IMG/VR virus record: IMGVR_UViG_3300049825_000295
Span: 1-34,125 of that record
Source: a virus
DNA: 34,125 nt
Strand: one strand, 5' to 3'
Every line of letters starts with the position of its first letter. The first letter of the stretch is position 1. Below the pieces are notes generated by a model, which saw only the letters and a program-made list of their open reading frames with translations, ran no database searches and was not told the origin of the DNA. This document shows, one piece after another, positions 14,638 through 21,228 of the stretch. The position numbers and the translations under genes are program-made.

Positions 14638-14700
14638 ACCTTGGTCCTTTCGGCTCATTGGCCATGCCGGGCAGCGACCGGCGATCAACGCTGCTAGGCT

Positions 14701-14733
14701 CTTGACGTAAAGCCCGCTTTAGAGCAAGTCAAG
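14701..14733. promoter_or_regulatory. Candidate operator dyad between divergent genes
   Basis: A nested palindrome lies between the leftward repeat-protein gene and the rightward Cro-like gene: CTTGAC (14701) and GTCAAG (14728) outside, TAAAGC-CC-GCTTTA (14708-14721) inside. CTTGAC on each strand is also a possible -35 element, although neither has a good -10. The placement fits an operator for the Cro-like protein encoded 28 bases further on. Confidence 0.4.
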
Positions 14734-14760
14734 CAGACTTTATCCAGAATAGGTAGCAAA

Positions 14761-14931
14761 ATGACAAAACAAGAAGCGGTTGAATGGGCTGGCGGCGCAC
14801 AGGCTCTAGCGGACGCCTTGGGCATCACTGTTCAAGCCGTGTCTAATTGGGGCGACGATATCCCAGAGTTGCGAGTATACCAAATACGCATTGTAATGGC
14901 TGAGCGCGAAGCCGAAAAGTCAGCCAAATGA
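14761..14931 (+). CDS. Cro-like repressor, 56 aa
   Basis: A single-domain HTH protein, likely a transcription repressor. Residues about 13-30 (AQALADALGITVQAVSNW) are a clear helix-turn-helix, followed by DDIPELRVYQIRIVMA. The whole layout closely resembles P22-type Cro, where I-P-E also follows the recognition helix. ATG 14761 has AGGTAG upstream and the stop overlaps the primase start as ATGA. It sits beside a dyad-symmetric region between divergent operons, the classic site for such a regulator. No CI-like partner was found in the window. Confidence 0.85.
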   Translation: MTKQEAVEWAGGAQALADALGITVQAVSNWGDDIPELRVYQIRIVMAEREAEKSAK

Positions 14932-17348
14932 GCCGCGACTGGCAGGCCATTAAGGCAAGCAATCCTATTGCCGATGTTGTCGGCAAGGTGGTCACTCTCA
15001 AGGTGCGCGGACGCGAGCTTATCGGGTTGTGCCCGTTTCATCAGGAGCGTAGTCCGTCGTTCTGCGTCAACCCGGAAAAAGAATTTTATCATTGCTTTGG
15101 CTGCGGCGCTCATGGCGATGTGGTGGATTTTGTCTCGCACAATCAGGGCATATCGACCGCTGACGCGCTGGCCTTACTTGATGGCGGCAATGCCAGATTA
15201 GAGCCAGCCGACCGCAAGGCCCGCGACACCATGATGGCCGCGCGCGCCGAAACACAAGCGTCCGAAACCGCCCGCGCCATCGCCAAAGCCGACGCGCGTT
15301 GGGATGCCGCTGGCGACACGCCGGATGATCACGCCTATCTGGCGCGCAAACAAGTCCCGGCCATCGGCATCAAGGTCGAAGGCAATAATCTGCTGCTGCC
15401 AATTTACGGGCCGGACGGGGAATTACAGAGCGTCCAGACCATTTCCTCGGACGGCAGCAAGATGTTTGCCAAGGGCGCGCCGACGAAGGCGGGCCGGATG
15501 ATGATCGGCGTTCATATGGGGCGCACCATCATCGCAGAGGGCTATGCAACCGCCGCGTCAATTCACGAGGCGATACCCGATCAGCTCTGCGTCGCCTATA
15601 GCAAAGGCAATATGCACGTTGTCGCGCGGCAATTGGCGGCACAAGGCGTCATGATTGTCCTGGCATCCGATAGCAACGCAGCCGATGAAATGCGCGCCTT
15701 GGCCAAGGAACTGGATTGCCCCGTAGCCATTCCGTCAACCGGCGGGGACTTTAACGACCAAGCCGTAGCACAAGGCTCCGAATCCGTCGCGCGCACTTTC
15801 GCGGATGCCATCCGGCTTTATGCCGCCACCAAGCAAGAGGCCGCAGCCGACGCGGTAGCTGAAACACTGCCGGTTAACCTTTGGGCCAGGCATGATCCAC
15901 CGTTGCTGCCACAAGGCGTGCTGCCAGAAATTATCGAGCGTTTCGCCCGCGTCCGTGGCGAGCAAATGGGCGTCGATCCCGGCGGATTGGCCATGTCAGC
16001 CTTGACCAGCTGCGCCGCTGTTATTCGGGACAGCATCAAGATCAAGGTCAAGCGCCACGAAAACTGGACCGAAAGCGCGCGTATATGGACCATGTTGATT
16101 GGCGACCCGTCCTATAAAAAGTCCCCGATCATGCGCGCGACAACCGGCAAGATCAAATCCATTGATGCCGAAATGCTTTATCAGGCCAACAAGAAAATGG
16201 CCGACTGGCAAGACGGCGGCGGGGCCAAGAGCGGCGAGCCGATGCCGCCCGCGCCAAGGCTGCGTGTCGAGGATATTACCATGGAGAGCGCGCAAGAGGT
16301 TTGCCGCCATAGCCCGGATGGCATCATGGTATTGCAGGATGAATTGTCCGGCTGGTTTGGCGGCATCGAGAAATACAGCGGCGGCAAAGGTTCCGCCAAG
16401 GATCGCTCGTTCTGGCTGACTGCCTTTGGCGGCGGGCAATACGCGGTCAATCGCGTCGGGCGCGGATCATTCCTGGTCGAGAACCTGTCAGTTACAATCC
16501 TTGGCGGCGTCCAGCCGGACCCTATCCGCAAGATAGTTGGCGACGCGACCGACGACGGCCTTATCCAGCGCTTCCTGCCGGTGATTTTGCGCCCTGCCGA
16601 GCTTGGCAAGGATGAAGAGATTTGCGATGTGGCCTATCGTTATGACGCGCTGGTCGAGCGGCTCCATGACCTGCAAGCGCCGGATAGCGTGCTAGGCCGT
16701 CTGCCGCTGCAATTCGATGATGCCGCGCTCAAGATACGCCAGACCTTGGAGGCACGTCACCACAAACTGGTATCGGCGACGGAAGGCTTCAATAAGAAGC
16801 TGGCTGCCCATATCGGCAAGTTCGATGGGTTGTTCCCAAGGCTTTGCATTATCTGGCACTGTATCGAGCACGCCATGAGCGCCGCCGTGATCGACGGGGA
16901 TGGCGCGCCGATACCGATCACCGTGACGGAAGGCACTGCCGCCCGCGTGGCCACATTCATGGAGCGGTATATCCTGCCCCACAGTCTGGCGTTCTACGCG
17001 GGTATTATCGGGCTGGCGGACGATCACGATGACTTGACCGACGTGGCGGGTTACATCCTCGCCAAACGGAAAGAAAAGGTCACTATCCGTGATATCCGCA
17101 TGGGTATCCGGTCAATGCGCAAGCTTGACCGCGAGGCGGGCGTCAAGCTGTTCCAGCGCCTTGAGGCGCTGTCTTGGGTGGACCCGATCAACTTGCGTGC
17201 CGACGCCCCGGCGTGGACGGTAAATCCGGCGGTGCATACCTTGTTCGCGGTCAAGGCAGCCGACGAAATCAAGCGCCGTGAGGATCTGCGGGCGATCATT
17301 GGCGCGGCGGTGGCGGAAGCTACTGCGCCTCAGGGCGGTGCTTCCTAG
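14928..17348 (+). CDS. CHC2-Toprim primase fused to DUF3987 helicase-like domain
   Basis: A large replication protein of 806 residues. The CHC2 zinc finger uses C35, H38, C56 and C59. The Toprim domain shows IIAEGYATA (201-209), VLASDSN (244-250) and GDFNDQA (273-279). The C-terminal half is DUF3987-like, with a P-loop variant GDPSYKKS (392-399) and DELSGWFGG (471-479). It would make primers and probably unwind DNA. The P-loop departs from the canonical GxxxxGK[ST], as in other members of that family. ATG 14928 overlaps the Cro-like stop as ATGA, so the repressor and primase are co-translated. Confidence 0.9.
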   Translation: MSRDWQAIKASNPIADVVGKVVTLKVRGRELIGLCPFHQERSPSFCVNPEKEFYHCFGCGAHGDVVDFVSHNQGISTADALALLDGGNARLEPADRKARDTMMAARAETQASETARAIAKADARWDAAGDTPDDHAYLARKQVPAIGIKVEGNNLLLPIYGPDGELQSVQTISSDGSKMFAKGAPTKAGRMMIGVHMGRTIIAEGYATAASIHEAIPDQLCVAYSKGNMHVVARQLAAQGVMIVLASDSNAADEMRALAKELDCPVAIPSTGGDFNDQAVAQGSESVARTFADAIRLYAATKQEAAADAVAETLPVNLWARHDPPLLPQGVLPEIIERFARVRGEQMGVDPGGLAMSALTSCAAVIRDSIKIKVKRHENWTESARIWTMLIGDPSYKKSPIMRATTGKIKSIDAEMLYQANKKMADWQDGGGAKSGEPMPPAPRLRVEDITMESAQEVCRHSPDGIMVLQDELSGWFGGIEKYSGGKGSAKDRSFWLTAFGGGQYAVNRVGRGSFLVENLSVTILGGVQPDPIRKIVGDATDDGLIQRFLPVILRPAELGKDEEICDVAYRYDALVERLHDLQAPDSVLGRLPLQFDDAALKIRQTLEARHHKLVSATEGFNKKLAAHIGKFDGLFPRLCIIWHCIEHAMSAAVIDGDGAPIPITVTEGTAARVATFMERYILPHSLAFYAGIIGLADDHDDLTDVAGYILAKRKEKVTIRDIRMGIRSMRKLDREAGVKLFQRLEALSWVDPINLRADAPAWTVNPAVHTLFAVKAADEIKRREDLRAIIGAAVAEATAPQGGAS

Positions 17349-17523
17349 CGCGGCTTTCCAGAAGCCAATCAATAGCCAGCGTTACCGGGCCGGGGATTGG
17401 GCGCTTGCCGTTTTCCCATGTGCTGATTGTCTGCCAGCCGTGCTGGCCCATGCGCAGGGCATGAGCCAGCTCACTTTGGGTCAGGTCTAGCGCCTTGCGT
17501 GCAGCGCGGAGTTCGGCGGGGGG
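17320..17523 (-). pseudogene. Start-less HTH (XRE) gene remnant behind the HNH gene
   Basis: Directly after the HNH stop (TAA 17524-17526), and in the same frame, 67 codons encode an intact XRE-type HTH (ELRAARKALDLTQSELAHAL, later TISTWENGKRPIPG). It ends at TAG 17320, overlapping the primase 3' end by 29 bases. No ATG, GTG or TTG precedes the domain. Native relatives usually begin just ahead of such a P-A-E-L-R segment, so the 5' end seems lost, probably when the HNH gene arrived. Stop-codon readthrough or reinitiation giving an HNH-HTH fusion is the alternative. Confidence 0.65.
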
Positions 17524-17898
17524 TTATCGCTTATCCCCTTTTTTAGCGGGAGGGCGGCGTGATGATGGATGGCGTCCACGGACAGTTCTGTCTTTTGCGT
17601 TGTCAGTTGCCGATCCCATGCGCAAATGCTCTGGTTTGACACACGTTTTATTATCACATGAATGAAGGACGTAATCTCTTCTGAAACCAGGACCAACCCT
17701 TTTGGTTAACATAGTTTTTTCATGCTCTGGATGATAAATGGCAAACATGACGCGATGAGCGGCATAGCAAACGCCGCCTAGCGAAAATGCTCCATACCCA
17801 TTATGGCCTCGTTTTGCCGCAACCCATTCCCAACAAGTGTCAGTTATAACAATCTTGTTAAAAAAGCGGATTTTGTCTTTTTGGGTTATTTTGGACAT
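17524..17898 (-). CDS. HNH homing endonuclease, 124 aa
   Basis: A mobile endonuclease with a CWEWVAAKRGHNGYGAF opening, AAHRVMFAIYHPE helix, and HNH core VLHSCDNKTCVKPEHLRMG. Two Cys pairs probably hold a structural zinc, as in HNH_3 proteins. The C-terminus is Arg/Lys-rich. It is AT-rich relative to neighbours and on the opposite strand to the primase, typical of a homing insertion. ATG 17898 lies only six bases after a -10 element, with no ribosome site, so its mRNA may be leaderless. An HTH remnant continues in frame after its stop. Confidence 0.88.
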   Translation of the reverse strand: MSKITQKDKIRFFNKIVITDTCWEWVAAKRGHNGYGAFSLGGVCYAAHRVMFAIYHPEHEKTMLTKRVGPGFRRDYVLHSCDNKTCVKPEHLRMGSATDNAKDRTVRGRHPSSRRPPAKKGDKR

Positions 17899-17904
17899 TA
17901 TCCA

Positions 17905-17933
17905 ATTTAAACCAATTCACGCCGCGATGTCAA
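17905..17933 (-). promoter_or_regulatory. Promoter TTGACA-17-TTAAAT for the HNH gene
   Basis: On the minus strand TTGACA (17933-17928) and TTAAAT (17910-17905, four of six matches) are spaced by an ideal 17 bases. The HNH ATG (17898) begins seven bases after the -10, about where transcription should start, predicting a leaderless message. Confidence 0.6.
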
Positions 17934-17992
17934 GATAGCGTCAAGCGGTAAATGCGGTTTTTTATCATTTTTTATTCGGACGCGAAAAGCGG

Positions 17993-18169
17993 CAACGGTT
18001 GTCAACGGTATGGGGCTGGCTGGTGTGGCGACCGTTGACGACTGCGCCTTGCGCGCTAGTTTCAGTTTTTTGACTATATATATATATTTACAACGGTATG
18101 GACCTATGATAGGTATCACACTTATATACGAAGAAGGGGGGGGCAACGGCTCTTTTGTCAACGGTTGTC
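17993..18169. repeat. Six CAACGG motifs in the 294-bp intergenic region
   Basis: CAACGG occurs at 17993, 18003, 18091, 18144 and 18159, and inverted (CCGTTG) at 18032. Three copies share the longer GTCAACGGT. About 0.1 copies would be expected by chance in 180 bases. The region 17899-18192 holds no gene, has an AT-rich tract at 18075-18090, and separates divergent genes. It could be an operator array or a replication origin with iterons. A weak TTGACT (18070) and TATGAT (18105) occur but do not pair as a promoter. Confidence 0.7.
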
Positions 18170-18192
18170 GAAAATCAAGGAAAGGTGAAATT

Positions 18193-18621
18193 ATGGAAAA
18201 TCGGGATGATACTCTTAAAGAGATCGCGGCGGCGATTGATCGGCTAGCCAAGGTCTATGACCATACCCGGAAGTGGTCAAAATGGGCGCAGCACATATCT
18301 GACATATCCAGGGCCGTTGAACATATGCACGACGTTCATGGCGACGGGTTGTTTGACCATTTGTCGGAGCGGGCTATCAAACAGTTTTACCCGGATCGGG
18401 CACCGAAGTCGGATGGCTATCGCTATCCTTGGGGCCTGTTGAAAAAGGCGGGGGACAGTTTTTTGTGGCCCCATACCACGCATCGAAAGTCACAAGTGGC
18501 CAGAGCATCAATCACGACCAGCGCTAATCAGAAATTCGGCAAGGGGATGGTGCGAACGCAATTCGTGCCGAGCGGGATATTGGTGACGCTCAAACATGAT
18601 TTGGGGTGCGGGCCTGGTTGA
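18193..18621 (+). CDS. Hypothetical protein, 142 aa
   Basis: ATG 18193 has AAGGTG about six bases upstream; the longer frame from 18010 would read through the CAACGG region and is rejected. The first 35 residues form an acidic/basic helix (TLKEIAAAIDRLAKVYDHTR). The middle is helical with many His residues (HISDISRAVEHMHDVHGD). The last 50 residues differ in style (basic, low in acidic residues), which hints at a frameshift near residue 90 or a separate tail. No family was recognised. It is the first gene of the rightward late region. Confidence 0.55.
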   Translation: MENRDDTLKEIAAAIDRLAKVYDHTRKWSKWAQHISDISRAVEHMHDVHGDGLFDHLSERAIKQFYPDRAPKSDGYRYPWGLLKKAGDSFLWPHTTHRKSQVARASITTSANQKFGKGMVRTQFVPSGILVTLKHDLGCGPG

Positions 18622-18691
18622 ACGAGCCAAGGCTTGACTTGCCGCTACCGCCGTTGCTAGAAGTTCGCTACGGGTGATTGGCGAGGTGGCT

Positions 18692-19291
18692 ATGTTGGAT
18701 ACATTGAGCGCGGGGGTGGATTGCGTTGGGGGCAATGATGTTGCCTTCGCCGATTACGCGCCAGACCCGTCTAGCATATCCCCGGACGCGGTGGCGCTTG
18801 CATTGCCGTCCGATATGCCATATCCGCATTGGATAGGCTTGGGAAGGTCGCTAGCGGCCCGCAAGCGCAACACCGATTGGTTGATTGGTGACTGGATTGC
18901 GTTCGGGCGGGAGCACTATCCCGAGCAAGTGCAGACCGCGCTATTCGAGCTTGCGGACGATCCACGGCGGGTGAAACGGATCGAGGCTACCGTTGCCGCT
19001 TTCCCGCCCCATATGCGCGCGGACAAGCTATCATTCGATCATCATGCTCACGTCGCCCGAATGCCGCAACAGGAAGCTCTGTTTCTGCTTAAGCGGGCTG
19101 GTGATGAAAAGTTGACCGCGCGGCAACTGCGGATTGAGGTGTTGCTGGCCAGTCCGTCGTTTGATGATCCCGATCCCGATCAGGATTATCTGGTGGACCT
19201 TGCCCGGCGATGGAACAATGCCCCGGTCCATGTTCGCCAGGCCTTTGCCGAAATGATCCGCGATAGCGACCTAGGCGTGATCGATGCATAG
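18692..19291 (+). CDS. Conserved-type DNA-binding-like protein, about 199 aa
   Basis: The protein has the outline of a widespread but uncharacterised bacterial and phage domain: LPSDMPYPHWIGLGRSL, then WLIGDWIAFGREHYPEQ, then LSFDHHAHVARMPQQEAL and a final helix for LR. Proteins of this pattern are often placed near regulators of the LmbU kind, so DNA binding is plausible. The start is ATG 18692 (GAGGTG just upstream) or GTG 18674. It lies before the terminase genes and overlaps the next small gene by eight bases. It might help choose the packaging site, but that is inference. Confidence 0.6.
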   Translation: MLDTLSAGVDCVGGNDVAFADYAPDPSSISPDAVALALPSDMPYPHWIGLGRSLAARKRNTDWLIGDWIAFGREHYPEQVQTALFELADDPRRVKRIEATVAAFPPHMRADKLSFDHHAHVARMPQQEALFLLKRAGDEKLTARQLRIEVLLASPSFDDPDPDQDYLVDLARRWNNAPVHVRQAFAEMIRDSDLGVIDA

Positions 19292-19445
19292 CCGCCCCGC
19301 CCCGCCTGAATTTGCCGAGCAATTTTCTATTGGTGGCTGGCGACTGGTTGAACGGCTTTATGGTGCGCGCACGGATGTTATTCGCAAGTGGATTGCCGCT
19401 ACCGGGGCGCAATGCCGGTATCCGAAAGGGGGCAGGGGTGGCTAA
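19284..19445 (+). CDS. 53-aa HTH-like peptide ahead of the terminase
   Basis: ATG 19284 lies within the end of the preceding gene (eight-base overlap), and the stop lies eight bases into the small terminase gene, so three genes are chained. The product FAEQFSIGGWRLVERLYG then DVIRKWIAATGAQ has the spacing of a helix-turn-helix of the Trp-anchored type (W-R-x-V-E-R-x-[FY]-G). It probably binds DNA. It may be a detached recognition domain for packaging, but no homologue is recalled. Confidence 0.6.
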   Translation: MHSRPAPPEFAEQFSIGGWRLVERLYGARTDVIRKWIAATGAQCRYPKGGRGG

Positions 19446-19959
19446 GATTGGTCGCCCTGTCAAAAAGCTCGATAGCGCCAATGATCGTATGGTTATGGAC
19501 CGCGTGATCGCCGGGCTTAGTGCAGGCACGCCGTTGACTGTCATTTGCTCGCCAAGCGATATGCCTTGCGTCAACACTATTCGAAGTTGGGGGGATAAAG
19601 ACCCCCCGTTTGCTGCGTCCATCGCGCGCGCGCGGGAAGCTGGTTTTGACCAGATTGCACTTGATGCTTTGGCTATTGCGGACTGCACCGAGAATGACAC
19701 GGACTACACCAAGGATGGTGACGAAAAGCCTAATTCGGAGTGGATTGCGAGGTCACGGCTGCGGGTTGACACGCGGCTCAAACTGCTGGCGAAATGGGAT
19801 CCGAAACGATACGGGGAGATGCTCAAGGCAGAGGTATCAGGCCCTAACGGCGGCGCAATTCAGATAGATCAGGTCAAACGTGATGCAGATGCTTTCACCA
19901 GCGCAATTGCTAGCCTCGCTGCCAGAGCGGCAGAGATTGGCGGAGATAGCGAAGCTTAG
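19438..19959 (+). CDS. Terminase small subunit
   Basis: The DNA-recognition subunit of the packaging motor, 173 residues, starting at GTG 19438 with AAGGGGG upstream. The longer frame from 19312 is the shadow of the preceding small gene. The N-terminal half is a helix-turn-helix (SAGTPLTVICSPSDMPCVNT, then IRSWGDKDPPFAASIARARE). The C-terminal half has the conserved ARSRLRVDTRLKLLAKWDPKRYG, seen in Sf6/P22-like small terminases. It overlaps the large subunit gene by about 77 bases, the usual arrangement. Confidence 0.85.
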   Translation: MAKIGRPVKKLDSANDRMVMDRVIAGLSAGTPLTVICSPSDMPCVNTIRSWGDKDPPFAASIARAREAGFDQIALDALAIADCTENDTDYTKDGDEKPNSEWIARSRLRVDTRLKLLAKWDPKRYGEMLKAEVSGPNGGAIQIDQVKRDADAFTSAIASLAARAAEIGGDSEA

Positions 19960-21184
19960 CCCCGATGTTTTGGCCGCTCTGAAATGGGATTGGTCATTCT
20001 GGGCCAGGCCAAACCAACTTCCTCCCGCCGGGCAATGGCGCACTTGGGTTGCGGTTGCCGGGCGCGGCTTTGGCAAGACCGAGGCTGGCGCGCAATGGAT
20101 ACGCCAGCGCGTCAAAGATGGCGCTCGCAGCATCGCTTTGGTGGCGGAGACGCAAAAGGATTTGGAAGAGGTGATGGTCAAGCGGCTGCTGGCGATCAGT
20201 CCGCCGCATGAAATGCCTGCCGTCCGGTATAAGCCGGTGCGGCTTGTCTGGCCAAACGGGGCGGAGGCGCTTGGCTATAACGGGACTGAGCCTGACCAGT
20301 TGCGCGGGCCTGAGTTTGATACCGCCTGGGTAGATGAGTTGGCGAAGTATCGCTATGCGCGCGACCTTTGGGACATGCTCCAATTCACGATGCGTGTGGG
20401 CGATGACCCGCGCGTGTTCGTCACCACAACCCCGCGCCCTATTCCCGTTCTGAAAGAGATATTGGCCGCGTCCGATACCGTCATCACGCGCGGCACAACC
20501 ATGGATAACGCCGGAAACCTCGCACCGTCGTTCATGAAGGCGGTTGTGGCCCGGTATGCGGGCACCAGGCTGGGCAGACAGGAATTGAATGCCGAAATGC
20601 TTGATGATGTGCCCGGCGCGTTGTGGACGCGGGATATGATCGATGACTATCGCGTGAATGCCGAGATTGACATGAAAAGGGTGGTGATTGCGGTTGATCC
20701 ATCCGGCAATTCCGGCGGCGATGAAAACAGCGATGATATTGGCATCGTTGCAGCCGGGCTTGGGGTTGACGGGCGCGCCTATGTGCTTGGCGACTATTCA
20801 TGCGACCTGTCTCCAGAGGGATGGGCGCGGCGCGTGGCCGAAGTATATTCATTCCACCAGGCAGACAGGATCGTGGCGGAGCGCAATTTTGGTGGCGCGA
20901 TGGTCGAAGCGGTTATCCGCACAGCCAATCCGAAACTGCCGGTCAAGATGGTGACTGCGAGCCGGGGCAAGGTGGCTCGTGCCGAGCCTATCGCCGCGCT
21001 ATATGAGCAAGGCCGGGTTAGCCATGTCGGCTCGTTTCCGGCGCTTGAAGACCAGCTTTGCGCAATGACGCCTTCAGGCTATGTAGGCGAAGGCAGTCCG
21101 GACAGGGCTGATGCTTTGGTCTGGGCCTTGACCGAGTTGATGCTTGAAGGTCAAACGTATAACTTGGCGGCTATGGCGGCTTGA
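19883..21184 (+). CDS. Terminase large subunit
   Basis: The ATPase-nuclease that pumps and cuts phage DNA, 433 residues. Walker A is AGRGFGKT (59-66), Walker B AWVDE (148-152), and an ATP-coupling TTTPRP follows. The RNase H-like nuclease acids are D272 (VIAVDPSG), E333 (IVAERNFGG) and D410 (RADALVWAL). Sequence style is close to the large terminases of gene transfer agents and related headful packagers of alphaproteobacteria. ATG 19883 has AGGTC eight bases upstream; GTG 19880 and ATG 19889 are alternatives. It overlaps the small subunit gene. Confidence 0.95.
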   Translation: MQMLSPAQLLASLPERQRLAEIAKLSPDVLAALKWDWSFWARPNQLPPAGQWRTWVAVAGRGFGKTEAGAQWIRQRVKDGARSIALVAETQKDLEEVMVKRLLAISPPHEMPAVRYKPVRLVWPNGAEALGYNGTEPDQLRGPEFDTAWVDELAKYRYARDLWDMLQFTMRVGDDPRVFVTTTPRPIPVLKEILAASDTVITRGTTMDNAGNLAPSFMKAVVARYAGTRLGRQELNAEMLDDVPGALWTRDMIDDYRVNAEIDMKRVVIAVDPSGNSGGDENSDDIGIVAAGLGVDGRAYVLGDYSCDLSPEGWARRVAEVYSFHQADRIVAERNFGGAMVEAVIRTANPKLPVKMVTASRGKVARAEPIAALYEQGRVSHVGSFPALEDQLCAMTPSGYVGEGSPDRADALVWALTELMLEGQTYNLAAMAA

Positions 21185-21228
21185 TGCACGGCGGTAACTT
21201 TCCAACCCCTCTGAAATAGGCAAGCGAT

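Noticed and set aside
18060-18110. AT-rich tract with TTGACT and TATGAT as a promoter
   Set aside because: The elements are too far apart to pair (29 bases between them) and other -10 matches near TTGACT are poor. Kept only as a note in the intergenic entry.
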